DNA of 64,000 bases. It comes from Arthrobacter sp. EPSL27. Its GTDB lineage: Bacteria > Actinomycetota > Actinomycetes > Actinomycetales > Micrococcaceae. The translations under genes and the position numbers were made by a program. How positions within the stretch are numbered: the stretch's first letter is position 1; the number at the start of each line of letters is the position of its first letter. Positions 28,087 to 36,735 of the stretch are shown here, piece after piece. The stretch lies in contig NZ_LNUT01000005.1 of assembly GCF_001512305.1 (NCBI RefSeq), positions 1 through 64,000 of the forward strand, in the 5' to 3' direction. The notes beneath the pieces are model-generated. The model was not told the origin of the DNA, made no database searches, and saw only the letters and a program-made list of their open reading frames with translations.

Positions 28087-28232
28087 TTCTTCTTGGCGCC
28101 TGCCGGCTTGGAGCTGGTCGCTTTGTCCAGGGAGCTGGGCGGCGCTGCGGCGTCCCTCTTCTCGGCGCGCTTTTCCTTGATGGATTTTGCGGATTTCTTG
28201 GATGCTGTTTGACGGGGGGACTTGTCAGCCAT
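28083..28232 (-). CDS. 49-residue lysine-rich protein
   Basis: A short gene preceded by AGGAG eight bases before the ATG. The product is very basic and low in complexity, with KKSAKSIKEKRAEKRDAA in the middle and ending AGAKKK; it has almost no hydrophobic residues, so it is likely disordered and might bind nucleic acid. Its TGA overlaps the GTG of the downstream dehydrogenase, which argues that it is truly translated. I do not recognise the family. Confidence 0.72.
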   Translation of the reverse strand: MADKSPRQTASKKSAKSIKEKRAEKRDAAAPPSSLDKATSSKPAGAKKK

Positions 28233-28351
28233 GATCGCTCCTGTAGCGGAACCGAAGAGGTTCCTGACTTCGAACGATACAGGTACCGACCTAACGGCCC
28301 CGAGGCTGTGCGCCAGCGGGGGTTCGGGGCTTAGGCCGTGGGGTGAGTTGG

Positions 28352-28422
28352 AGCGGCTGACGGGAATCGAACCCGCGTATCAAGCTTGGGAAGCTAGCGC
28401 TCTACCATTGAGCTACAGCCGC
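28352..28422 (-). tRNA. tRNA-Gly, anticodon CCC
   Basis: The minus strand folds as a cloverleaf: acceptor GCGGCTG with CAGCCGC, D stem GCTC/GAGC, anticodon stem CTAGC/GCTTG with loop TTCCCAA, and T arm GCGGG-TTCGATT-CCCGT. The loop places CCC at positions 34-36, which reads GGG glycine codons. The anticodon stem holds one U-U mismatch at 28-42. The discriminator base U is followed by an encoded CCA, which extends the gene to 28349. Confidence 0.92.
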
Positions 28423-28554
28423 AGTGGGACCGTCTGGCAAGCCGGACGTGGTCCCGGGGAACAACGAGATTTACCTTACCCCAGCCGGGGGCGTTCTCCG
28501 AACACCTCAGGCATGGGCGGACACAGTCCGCGACGTCCCATAACTCTTCGATAA

Positions 28555-28587
28555 AGGCCCGCCCCCGCAACCGCGCGGGGCGGGCCT
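28555..28587. terminator. Strong GC hairpin in the gap between tRNA-Gly and the SRPBCC gene
   Basis: An 11-bp stem (AGGCCCGCCCC at 28555-28565 with its complement at 28577-28587) is extended by an inner CGC/GCG. It lies upstream of both flanking genes, so it is not an ordinary terminator of either. It may insulate them or stop antisense reading. Confidence 0.45.
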
Positions 28588-28668
28588 CGCTGTCTATCCT
28601 GAAGGGGTTAGCTGCAGTTCAGGGGAAGCGGGCTACGCCCATTAGCTGTCCGCCGAGCAAGGATTTCC

Positions 28669-29109
28669 GTGGCAATCGCAGAGTACGACGTCATCATCAA
28701 ACGAGATGCCATGAGCGTGTATGACTTCCTGCTGGACGTCCGCAACCTGCCGAGCTGGCGGGCCGGCATCCGCAGCGTCGAACTGGAATCCGGGGCGGCC
28801 GGAACCAAGGGCGCCCTCTACCGCCAGACCATTGCGGGCCCCGGCGGGCGCACGGTCTGCGGGAACTTCGAGATCACCGAGGCCCGGCCCGGTGCGGAGA
28901 TCCAGTACATGGCCCTTGCCGGCGCGGAGCGCCTGCACGGCGGCTACTACCTGAGCACGGAGGGCGGCAGCACCCGCGTCCGGTTCGCCCTGGAACGCGA
29001 GCCCCGGGGCATCCTGGCCCGGTTGAAGTCCCCCTTCCGGCGGCGGATGAAAGCAGAAGTCTGCCAGCTGGAACAGCTCAAATCGGTGCTGGAACAGGCC
29101 GAGTCCTAA
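28669..29109 (+). CDS. SRPBCC (START-like) family protein
   Basis: A 146-residue helix-grip protein of the polyketide cyclase/dehydrase type, which binds hydrophobic ligands. It begins [20 protein letters not shown], the first strand and helix of the fold, and continues with [13 protein letters not shown] and the strand pattern around [19 protein letters not shown]. The GTG start has AAGGA upstream. Neighbours give no hint of its ligand. Confidence 0.83.
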   Translation: MAIAEYDVIIKRDAMSVYDFLLDVRNLPSWRAGIRSVELESGAAGTKGALYRQTIAGPGGRTVCGNFEITEARPGAEIQYMALAGAERLHGGYYLSTEGGSTRVRFALEREPRGILARLKSPFRRRMKAEVCQLEQLKSVLEQAES

Positions 29110-29173
29110 CAGCGGGGCTGTAACACTGGCGCCGCGGACGACTGTTCCCGGGGAGTACGGTAATTTTGAGTCT

Positions 29174-29749
29174 GTGCTGATCTCAGACCGCGACATTCGT
29201 GCCGAAATTGACTCCCAACGGATCGTTCTGGAGCCGTTCGACCCGGCCATGGTCCAGCCCTCGTCGGTGGACGTCCGGATCGACAAATTCTTCCGGCTCT
29301 TCGACAACCACAAGTACGCCCACATCGACCCCGCCGAGGACCAGCCCGAGCTGACCCGCCTGGTGGAGGTCGAAACCGGCGAACCCTTTATCCTCCACCC
29401 CGGGGAATTCGTGCTGGGCTCTACCTACGAGACCGTGACGCTCCCCGATGACATCGCCGCCCGGCTGGAGGGCAAGTCCTCGCTGGGCCGGCTGGGCCTG
29501 CTCACGCACTCGACCGCAGGTTTCATCGATCCCGGCTTCTCCGGCCATGTGACCCTGGAACTGTCCAACATGGCGACGCTGCCCATCAAGCTGTGGCCCG
29601 GCATGAAGATCGGCCAGCTGTGCTTCTTCCGGCTCACCTCGGCCGCCGAGCACCCCTACGGTTCCGGCGAATACGGCAACCGCTACCAGGGCCAGCGCGG
29701 CCCGACGGCCAGCCGCAGCCACCTGAACTTCCACCGCACGGACATCTGA
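29174..29749 (+). CDS. dcd: dCTP deaminase (probably the dUMP-forming type)
   Basis: Deaminates dCTP on the way to dUMP and dTTP. The 191-residue length and the active-site region [21 protein letters not shown] with its catalytic Glu in the following strand (VTLEL) are diagnostic. Actinobacterial Dcd proteins with this sequence are often bifunctional (Dcd-Dut), giving dUMP directly, but that cannot be settled by eye. The GTG start lacks a Shine-Dalgarno and follows a TAATTT hexamer by seven bases, which suggests a leaderless message. Confidence 0.94.
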   Translation: MLISDRDIRAEIDSQRIVLEPFDPAMVQPSSVDVRIDKFFRLFDNHKYAHIDPAEDQPELTRLVEVETGEPFILHPGEFVLGSTYETVTLPDDIAARLEGKSSLGRLGLLTHSTAGFIDPGFSGHVTLELSNMATLPIKLWPGMKIGQLCFFRLTSAAEHPYGSGEYGNRYQGQRGPTASRSHLNFHRTDI

Positions 29750-29814
29750 GCCCGCACTGAACGCGCCCTGAGCGGGCCCTGCGTGCGGCCGTCCGGAGGG
29801 TGTACCGGCCTCGG

Positions 29815-31011
29815 TCAGACCCCGTCGGCGGTCCGCACTGCGGATGATTTGGCCGGCCGGCGCAGCATCGCCACGACCGGCTCCACAAACCGGGCGGCGA
29901 GCGGGCCCGTCACGGCCATGATCAGCACATAGGCGGTAGCCAGGGCCGCCAGGTCCGGGGGCACCACGCCGGAGGCCACGGCCAGCCCGGCAATAACGAT
30001 TGAAAATTCCCCGCGCGCGATCAGCGCCGCTCCGGCGCGGAAGCGGCCCGGCAAACCGATTCCTGCCCGCTTCGCCGCCCAGACCCCGGTGAGCATTTTG
30101 GTGGCCGCCGTGACGAGGGCCAGCAGCAGCGCCCAGCCGAGCACGGGCGGGATGGTGGAAGGGTCTGTGTTGAGGCCGAACACGACGAAGAAAATGGCCG
30201 CGAAGAGGTCCCGCAGCGGCTCCAGGATCCGGGTGGCGCTGTGCGCAGTGGCGCCGGAAATGGCAATGCCGAGCATAAAGGCGCCCACCGCGGCGGACAC
30301 CTGCATGGCGGCGGCCAGGCCGGCCACCAGCAGTGCGGCCCCCAGCAGGTTGAGCAGGAACACCTCGGAGTTCTCGCTGTGGACGGCCTTGGAGACGTGG
30401 TGCCCGTGGCGCAGTGCCACGAGCAGGACCACGGTGACGACGGCGAGGGAGATCCCCACGGTCTGCAGGCCCACGGCGAAGCTGACCCCGGCCAGGGTGG
30501 CCGTCAGGATCGGCAGGTAGATGGCCATGGCGAGGTCCTCGAACACCAGGATCGAGAGCACCACCGGGGTTTCGCGGTTGCCGATCCGTCCCAGATCCGT
30601 GATCACCTTGGCGGCGATCCCCGAGGACGAGATGTAGGTGACGCCGCCCATCACCATGGCCCCCACCGGGCCCCAGCCCAGCAGGATGGCGAGGATGGCG
30701 CCCGGCGAGAAGTTCAGGACCAGGTCCAGGACGCCGGCCTGCCAGGACCGGCGGAGGCCAGTCACGAGCTCGGCCGCCGTATATTCCAATCCGAGCATAA
30801 GCAGCAGCAGGATCACGCCGATCTCACTGGAAAGGTGTGCAAACTCGTGCATACCTTCGAGCTTGACGAGCCCGCCGGCCCCGAAGAACAGGCCGCCGAT
30901 GAGGTAGAGCGGGATGGGCGACATGCCGATCCGCCCGGCCAGCCTCGCCAGCATGCCGAGGCAGAAGACGACGGCCCCGAGTTCGATGAGGGTCAGTGCG
31001 AGCGGATCCAT
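29815..31011 (-). CDS. khtU: Cation:proton antiporter, KhtU/KefB-like (CPA2)
   Basis: A 398-residue membrane protein with about 12 to 13 helices of the CPA2 antiporter family. Marks are GVTYISSSGIAAKVITDLG and VLVFEDLAM-type sequence (SILVFEDLAMAIYL) in the ion-path helices, and LIARGEFSIVIAGLAVASG near the end. It has no C-terminal TrkA domain; this is supplied by the separate gene four bases upstream, as in B. subtilis KhtTU. The pair would export potassium in exchange for protons, likely under gating by a nucleotide or alkaline pH. Confidence 0.85.
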   Translation of the reverse strand: MDPLALTLIELGAVVFCLGMLARLAGRIGMSPIPLYLIGGLFFGAGGLVKLEGMHEFAHLSSEIGVILLLLMLGLEYTAAELVTGLRRSWQAGVLDLVLNFSPGAILAILLGWGPVGAMVMGGVTYISSSGIAAKVITDLGRIGNRETPVVLSILVFEDLAMAIYLPILTATLAGVSFAVGLQTVGISLAVVTVVLLVALRHGHHVSKAVHSENSEVFLLNLLGAALLVAGLAAAMQVSAAVGAFMLGIAISGATAHSATRILEPLRDLFAAIFFVVFGLNTDPSTIPPVLGWALLLALVTAATKMLTGVWAAKRAGIGLPGRFRAGAALIARGEFSIVIAGLAVASGVVPPDLAALATAYVLIMAVTGPLAARFVEPVVAMLRRPAKSSAVRTADGV

Positions 31012-31015
31012 GCCG

Positions 31016-31498
31016 TCAGCCGTTGCGCAGGATGCGGGCCGCCGTGTCGAGGCCTTCTTGCGTTCCCACCGCCACGAGGAGATCGCCCGGGTGCAGGACG
31101 ACGTCGGGTCCCGGGGACGGGAGCACCTCGCCCTCGCGCATGATCGCGACGATCGAAACGCCGCTGCGCGTCCGGATGGCGGCCTTGCCCATCGGCTGGT
31201 TGTGGAACGGGGAATCGGCGGCGATGGAGAACTGCCGGGTCACGATTCCCGGAACCTCGCGGTGGGCTTCGGAAAGCTGCATGGCCAGGCGCTGGCCGCC
31301 CAGGAGGTTTCCCAGCGCGGCGGCCTCGTCGGCCGTCAGGGGGATGGACGCCTGGCAGGTGTCCGGGTCATCCCACGTTGAGACGATCAGTTCGGTTTGA
31401 CCTTCGCGGTACTCCACGACGCCGATCCGCCGTCCGGAGGCGGTCATGAAGTCCTTGCGCCGGCCCAGTCCCGGGAGATCTGTTTCATCCACGTTCAT
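31016..31498 (-). CDS. khtT: TrkA-C domain regulator of the antiporter, KhtT-like
   Basis: A 160-residue soluble protein. The N-terminal part (LPGLGRRKDFMTASGRRIGVVEYREG) matches the KhtT head, and the last 75 residues form a TrkA-C domain (SPFHNQPMGKAAIRTRSGVSIVAIMREGEVLPSPGPD). In KhtTU this subunit binds cyclic dinucleotides or adenine nucleotides and gates the antiporter. The gene ends four bases before the antiporter start, so the two form an operon. Confidence 0.85.
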   Translation of the reverse strand: MNVDETDLPGLGRRKDFMTASGRRIGVVEYREGQTELIVSTWDDPDTCQASIPLTADEAAALGNLLGGQRLAMQLSEAHREVPGIVTRQFSIAADSPFHNQPMGKAAIRTRSGVSIVAIMREGEVLPSPGPDVVLHPGDLLVAVGTQEGLDTAARILRNG

Positions 31499-31537
31499 TC
31501 CTCCAGCCTAGTGCGCGGCGCGGCGTTTCGGGCAGCG

Positions 31538-32941
31538 TCAGGCGGCGGGAACGACGGCGATGTCCGCCTTGCCGGGAGCCTTGACCGGGAGCAGGAGCAG
31601 CAGCCCGGCGAGCAGCACCACCATGATGCCGAGGATGCCCCAGCGCTGGGCCTCCCCGGGTTCAACCAGCGGGGCGGCGACCGCGATGCAGAGCGTGAAG
31701 AGCGCGGGGGCGAGGAAGCTCACGGCCCGGCCGGTGGTGGCGTAGAGGCCAAAGAGTTCGCCGGATTCGCCGGGCGGCGCCAGCCGGCCCAGGTACGCCC
31801 GCGAGGAGGACTGTGCCGGCCCCACAAAGAGGCACAGGAACAGTCCGAAGACCCAGAAGGTGGTGGCCCCGGCCCAACTTATGCCGAAGACGGCATGGTT
31901 GTCGTTGCCGAGGACCAGGATGGCTGCGCCGGCGAGCAGCAGCCCGGCCAGGGAGCCCGTAATAACGGCCTTCGGCCCGATCCGGTCGTCAAGGAGACCG
32001 CCCAGGACGGCTCCGACCGCCGCCACGACGTTGCCGAAGATCGCGAAAAGGATGACGTCCTTGAGCTCGAAGCCGAAGGTGCCCGCGGCGATGATGCCTC
32101 CGAACGTGAACACTGCGGCCAGCCCGTCCCGGAAGACGGCGCTGGCGAGCAGGAAGTAGATGGTGTGCGGGCTGGTCCGGTAGATCGCCTTGATCCGGCG
32201 CACCAGCAGGCCGTAGGAGGCCAGGAATCCGAGGCCGGGGCCCTGCCGGGTGCGGGGCACCTCCGGGACGGCAAACAGCACGGGCAGCGCGAAGATGAAG
32301 AACCAGAGGGCAGAGAACACCGCCACCAGGCGGATGTTCAGGCCGTCCGCTGTCGACGCGCCAAACCATTCGAAGCTGGGCTGGACGAACAGCTGGAGGA
32401 CCACCAGGAGAGCGACGATGCCGCCGAGGTATCCCATGCCCCAGCCGAACCCGCTGACCTTGCCGATGTTCTGCGGCGTGGAGATCTGGGTGAGCATGGC
32501 GTTGTAGTTCACACCGGCGAACTCGAAGAATACGTTCGCCAGCGCAATCAGCGTCACGCCGAGCAGCAGGAACTCCGGCCGGGGGAAGACAAAGAAGCAC
32601 AGTGCGGTCAGGAGTGCGACGGCGGCGGTGTTGACCCCCAGCCAGAGCTTGCGGCGCCCGCCGGCGTCGGAACGCTGCCCGGTGACGGGGGCCAGCAGGG
32701 CGATCGCCGCGCCGGCGATCGCCAGCGCGCCACCAAGTACCGCGGAGGCCTGGTCCTCGCCGCCGAAGGCGTTGGAGGTCAGGTACACGGTGAAAACGAA
32801 GGTGGTCATGACCGCGTTGAAGGCCGCGGAGCCCCAGTCCCAGGCCGCCCAGGCGAGGATACGGCCCTTCCGGGAGACCTGGCTTCCGGAAGCCAGATCG
32901 GAGGCTGGTCGCATGGCCTCAGGGGCGGCGGCGGAGTTCAT
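31538..32941 (-). CDS. MFS transporter of the UMF1 / Atg22-like group
   Basis: A 467-residue membrane protein with about 12 helices. It starts with the family mark WAAWDWGSAAFNAVMTTFVF and contains FVVALFGG-type helices and LFLCLFVGPAQSSSRAYLGRLAP. This matches the vacuolar effluxer Atg22/UMF1 group, whose bacterial substrates are not established, though amino acids are suspected from yeast. The start at MNSAAAPEAMRP is preferred; a much longer open frame upstream runs antisense into mrpA and has no family sequence. It diverges from the Mrp operon. Confidence 0.83.
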   Translation of the reverse strand: MNSAAAPEAMRPASDLASGSQVSRKGRILAWAAWDWGSAAFNAVMTTFVFTVYLTSNAFGGEDQASAVLGGALAIAGAAIALLAPVTGQRSDAGGRRKLWLGVNTAAVALLTALCFFVFPRPEFLLLGVTLIALANVFFEFAGVNYNAMLTQISTPQNIGKVSGFGWGMGYLGGIVALLVVLQLFVQPSFEWFGASTADGLNIRLVAVFSALWFFIFALPVLFAVPEVPRTRQGPGLGFLASYGLLVRRIKAIYRTSPHTIYFLLASAVFRDGLAAVFTFGGIIAAGTFGFELKDVILFAIFGNVVAAVGAVLGGLLDDRIGPKAVITGSLAGLLLAGAAILVLGNDNHAVFGISWAGATTFWVFGLFLCLFVGPAQSSSRAYLGRLAPPGESGELFGLYATTGRAVSFLAPALFTLCIAVAAPLVEPGEAQRWGILGIMVVLLAGLLLLLPVKAPGKADIAVVPAA

Positions 32942-33103
32942 AGCTCGAATAATAACCGCAGGACACCCGCGGCCCGGCGCACGCGGGGGAGCCCTGCGAA
33001 AAGAATTTGTGCACGCTTGGTAAACTGACCGGACTGAACCTAACGAATGCCCCGCCAGCTCCACCTTTTTGACAATAGAATTCCTGACGTTGCGGAGATA
33101 CCA

Positions 33104-36100
33104 GTGATCACAGTCCTTGCCGTGCACTTTGCGGTGGCAGCTGTGGCGCCATTTCTCTTCCGGAAGTTCGGCCGGAATTCGTTCTACGCCCTCGCTGCGG
33201 TATCCGCCGTCTCCTTCATCTGGCTGGCCCTGCAGCACGGCGCCGTCTACGGCGGTGGAGAGGCCCACCTGACCGGCGGCGGCCCCGGTACCGCCCTCAC
33301 CGAGGTGGTGCCGTGGATTCCCGAGCTGCGCATTGAACTCGCCTTCCGCATGGACGCCCTGGCCTGGGTCATGTCCCTGCTGGTCCTCGGCGTAGGCGCG
33401 CTGGTCCTGGTCTACTGCGCCCGCTACTTCAAGAACAAGGACGACTACCTCGGCGGATTCGGGGCCCAGCTGCTGGCCTTCGCCGGCGCCATGTTCGGCC
33501 TGGTGACCGCCGACGACCTGCTCCTGATGTTCATCTTCTGGGAACTGACCACGGTCCTGTCCTACCTGCTGATCGGCTACGCCCGGACCCGGCTGTCGGC
33601 TCGCCGCTCCGCGCTGCAGGCCCTCGTGGTGACCACCGCCGGCGGCCTGGCCATGCTGGTGGGCCTGATCATCCTGGGTTTCAACGCCGGAACGTACCGG
33701 ATCTCCGCCATCCTTGAGCAAGCACCAGCGCTCGTCACCGGCCCGGCCGCCGGGGCCGTGGCCGGCGCCGTGGTGCTCATCCTGGTCGGCGCGATCACCA
33801 AGTCCGCGCTGGTCCCCTTCCACTTCTGGCTCCCCGGCGCCATGGCCGCCCCCACGCCGGTGAGCGCCTACCTGCACGCCGCGGCCATGGTGAAGGCCGG
33901 CATCTACCTGGTGGCGCGGCTGGCGCCCGGATTCGCGGACACCACGTACTGGCTCCCCGTGGTGCTGGGCCTGGGGCTGGCCACCATGCTGGTCGGCGGC
34001 TACCGGGCGCTGCGGCAGACCGACATCAAGCTCATCCTGGCCTACGGCACGGTCAGCCAGCTGGGCTTCCTCACCATGGTGGTGGGCCTCGGCACCCCCG
34101 ATGCGGCCCTGGCCGGCCTCGCCCTGCTCCTTGCGCACGGCCTCTTCAAGGCCACCTTGTTCCTCACCGTCGGCATCATCGACCACCAGGCCGGAACCCG
34201 CGACATCCGCAAGCTCTCCGGCGTCTACCGCTCGTCCCGGGCCCTCGCGGTGGTGGCCGCCATCGGCGCCGCCTCAATGGCGGGCATCCCGCCGCTGGCC
34301 GGCTTCGTCGCGAAAGAGTCGGTCTTCGAGGCCTTCGTTCACTACGGCTCCGACCCCGCAGCCGGCCCCTGGGGCATGGTCCTCCTGGCCGGCCTGGTGG
34401 TGGGGTCCGTCCTGACCTTCGCCTACAGCGCCCGGTTTATGTGGGGAGCCTTCGCCGTCAAGCCCGGCGTCGAAGCCACGCCGTTCAAGCCGATCAAACC
34501 GTCCTTCCTGGCGGCCCCCGCCATCCTGAGCCTGCTCACCATCGTCTACGGCCTGTGGCCGGTGCCGGTGGACGCATGGATCCAGCCGTACGCGGCGCTG
34601 TTTGTGCCCGACGGCGAGGACGTGGCCGCCGCGGCCGGCCACCTGGCCCTGTGGCACGGGCTGACCCCCGCCCTGGGCCTGACCGCCATCACCTTCGCCC
34701 TCGGCTTGGCCATGTTCTACGGCCGGAACGCCGTGGCGCGGGCCCAGAGCCTGGTCCCGGGCTGGATTGACGGCGACCGCACCTACCAGCTGACCATCGG
34801 CGCCCTCGACGACGTCGCCGTCTGGATCACCGGACGGACCCAGCGCGGTTCGCTGTACTTCTACCTCTCGGTCATCCTCTCCGTGGCCTTCATCCTGCCC
34901 CTCACGGCGCTGGTGCTCGCCGACAAGCCGCTCCCCACCGACCTCTACTTCATCGACCCCAACTCGCCGCTGCAGATTGTGGTGGGGGTAGGGATCGTGG
35001 TCGGCGCACTGGCAGCGGTGCGGGCCAACCGGCGCTTCCTGGCCGTCCTGATGGTCTCCGTTACCGGTTACGGCATCGCCCTGATGTTCGCCCTGCAGGG
35101 GGCCCCGGACCTGGCCCTGACCCAGATGCTGGTGGAGACCATCATCCTGGTGGCCTTCGTCCTCGCCATGCGCAGCCTCCCCGCGGAACTGCGGGACCGC
35201 ACGGGCGGCAGGTACCGGGTGGTCCGCGTGATTATCGGCGCCGCCTTTGGCCTCACCATGGTGTTCGCCGCCATCTACGCCCTGGGTGCCCGCGTTGCGA
35301 TGCCCGTCTCGCTGGAATTCCCGAAGCTGGCCTACGAGGGCGGCGGCGGGCTGAACATCGTCAACGTGACCCTTGTCGACATCCGGGCCTGGGACACGTT
35401 CGGAGAGATCACGGTGCTGGCCCTGGCCGCCACCGGCGTGGCCAGCCTCATCTTCGTCCGCGGCCGCGGCGACGGGGCACGGACGGCGTCCTCGGTCGCC
35501 GAGGGTACGGTGGGCCGCCGCAAGCCCAGCAGCGGGCGCGGCAACACCCGCGACGCCGCAGCGCTGGCCATGAGCCGCCGTTTCGCCGAGTCCAGCCGCG
35601 ATGCGTGGCTGGTGGCAGGGCGGACCCTGGCGCCGGAGCGCCGCTCCATCATCTTCGAAGTGGTGACGCGGCTGATCTTCCACTCGCTGATCGTCTTCTC
35701 CATCTACCTGCTGCTGGCCGGCCACAATCTCCCCGGAGGCGGCTTCGCCGGCGGCCTCACCGCGGGCCTGGCCCTCACCATCCGCTACCTGGCCGGCGGC
35801 CGCTTCGAACTGCACGAGGCCACCCCGGTCGGCGCCGGGACGCTGCTGGGCATCGGCCTGGCCACCGCGGCGGCCTCCGGCGTGGCACCGCTGCTGCTGG
35901 GCGGCCAGGTGTTCCAGACGGCCATCATCGAGTTCTGGCTGCCCGTGTTCGGGGACGTCAAGTTCGTCACCTCCACCATCTTCGACATCGGGGTGTACAT
36001 CGTGGTCCTTGGCCTGGCGCTGGACGTGCTGCGCAGCTTGGGCGCCGAAATCGACGAGCACTTCGAGGAGCACCCGGCGGAACCGTCCGAGGAGCAGGAG

Positions 36101-36145
36101 GCCGGAGACATCCCGGCCGAAACCACAGCCAAGGGGAAAGCATGA
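33104..36145 (+). CDS. mrpA: Na+/H+ antiporter subunit MrpA (with fused MrpB-like C-terminus)
   Basis: Largest subunit of the seven-part Mrp sodium/proton antiporter, related to complex I subunit NuoL. The 1013 residues hold the proton-pump region (GAITKSALVPFHFWLPGAM, SAYLHAAAMVKAGIYL), the extra C-terminal helices of MrpA, and then a region resembling MrpB (VVTRLIFHSLIVFSIYLLLAGHNLPGGGFAGG), so no separate mrpB is present. A GTG start with GGAG seven bases upstream is preferred to an ATG 19 codons earlier. Its stop overlaps mrpC. Confidence 0.92.
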   Translation: MITVLAVHFAVAAVAPFLFRKFGRNSFYALAAVSAVSFIWLALQHGAVYGGGEAHLTGGGPGTALTEVVPWIPELRIELAFRMDALAWVMSLLVLGVGALVLVYCARYFKNKDDYLGGFGAQLLAFAGAMFGLVTADDLLLMFIFWELTTVLSYLLIGYARTRLSARRSALQALVVTTAGGLAMLVGLIILGFNAGTYRISAILEQAPALVTGPAAGAVAGAVVLILVGAITKSALVPFHFWLPGAMAAPTPVSAYLHAAAMVKAGIYLVARLAPGFADTTYWLPVVLGLGLATMLVGGYRALRQTDIKLILAYGTVSQLGFLTMVVGLGTPDAALAGLALLLAHGLFKATLFLTVGIIDHQAGTRDIRKLSGVYRSSRALAVVAAIGAASMAGIPPLAGFVAKESVFEAFVHYGSDPAAGPWGMVLLAGLVVGSVLTFAYSARFMWGAFAVKPGVEATPFKPIKPSFLAAPAILSLLTIVYGLWPVPVDAWIQPYAALFVPDGEDVAAAAGHLALWHGLTPALGLTAITFALGLAMFYGRNAVARAQSLVPGWIDGDRTYQLTIGALDDVAVWITGRTQRGSLYFYLSVILSVAFILPLTALVLADKPLPTDLYFIDPNSPLQIVVGVGIVVGALAAVRANRRFLAVLMVSVTGYGIALMFALQGAPDLALTQMLVETIILVAFVLAMRSLPAELRDRTGGRYRVVRVIIGAAFGLTMVFAAIYALGARVAMPVSLEFPKLAYEGGGGLNIVNVTLVDIRAWDTFGEITVLALAATGVASLIFVRGRGDGARTASSVAEGTVGRRKPSSGRGNTRDAAALAMSRRFAESSRDAWLVAGRTLAPERRSIIFEVVTRLIFHSLIVFSIYLLLAGHNLPGGGFAGGLTAGLALTIRYLAGGRFELHEATPVGAGTLLGIGLATAAASGVAPLLLGGQVFQTAIIEFWLPVFGDVKFVTSTIFDIGVYIVVLGLALDVLRSLGAEIDEHFEEHPAEPSEEQEAGDIPAETTAKGKA

Positions 36146-36735
36146 GCGTCAACCTGACCCTGCTGACGGTCATGGGGGCACTGTACGCCTGCGGCATCTA
36201 CCTGATCCTCGAACGCAGCCTGACCCGGGTCTTGCTGGGGCTGATGCTGCTGGCCAACGCCACCAACCTGCTGATCCTCGCCACGGGCGGCTACGCCGGC
36301 CTGGCGCCGCTGTACAACAAGGACACCGCGCCCGGTGAGTACAACGATCCGCTGCCGCAGGCGCTCATCCTCACGTCGATCGTGATCTCCTTCGCGGTCA
36401 CGGCGTTTATGCTCGGCATCATCTACCGCACCTGGGTCCTGGCCCGCCAGGACGAGATCCAGGACGACGCCGAGGACCGCCGCGTCGCCAAGACCCCCAG
36501 CTTCGACGCCGAGGACGACTCCGTGATCCCGGTTGAAACCTCCGAATTCCCGCTGACCATGCTCGGCACGGACGGCGAGGGCATCTCCGATTCCCAGGAC
36601 GGGGCCAGCGGTGCCTCCGGCGCCACGGTGAAGGTGGGCGACCGCAAGCTGGAAGCCGACGAGACCGCCTCCGAAGAGCAGCCCGGTTCCCTCAACGTGA
36701 CACCACCCCCCAGCCAGGAAGGAGGCGGACGATGA
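36142..36735 (+). CDS. mrpC: Na+/H+ antiporter subunit MrpC with a long acidic tail
   Basis: NuoK-like subunit with three transmembrane helices in the first 110 residues (GIYLILERSLTRVLLGLMLL, DPLPQALILTSIVISFAVTAF). The family is usually about 115 residues; this one has 197, the last 85 being acidic and polar (QDDAEDRR, AEDDSVIPVETSEF) and predicted to be disordered in the cytoplasm. ATG overlaps the mrpA stop and its own stop overlaps mrpD, both as ATGA. Confidence 0.92.
   Translation: MSVNLTLLTVMGALYACGIYLILERSLTRVLLGLMLLANATNLLILATGGYAGLAPLYNKDTAPGEYNDPLPQALILTSIVISFAVTAFMLGIIYRTWVLARQDEIQDDAEDRRVAKTPSFDAEDDSVIPVETSEFPLTMLGTDGEGISDSQDGASGASGATVKVGDRKLEADETASEEQPGSLNVTPPPSQEGGGR

Noticed and set aside
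32942..34186. A long minus-strand open frame extending the Atg22-like MFS gene upstream
   Set aside because: It runs antisense across mrpA, has low-complexity Gly/Gln/His-rich sequence typical of GC-rich shadow frames, and the transporter signature begins only after the ATG at 32941.
34274..36073. A 599-codon minus-strand open frame inside mrpA
   Set aside because: Its composition is that of an antisense shadow, and the plus strand holds the clear MrpA sequence.
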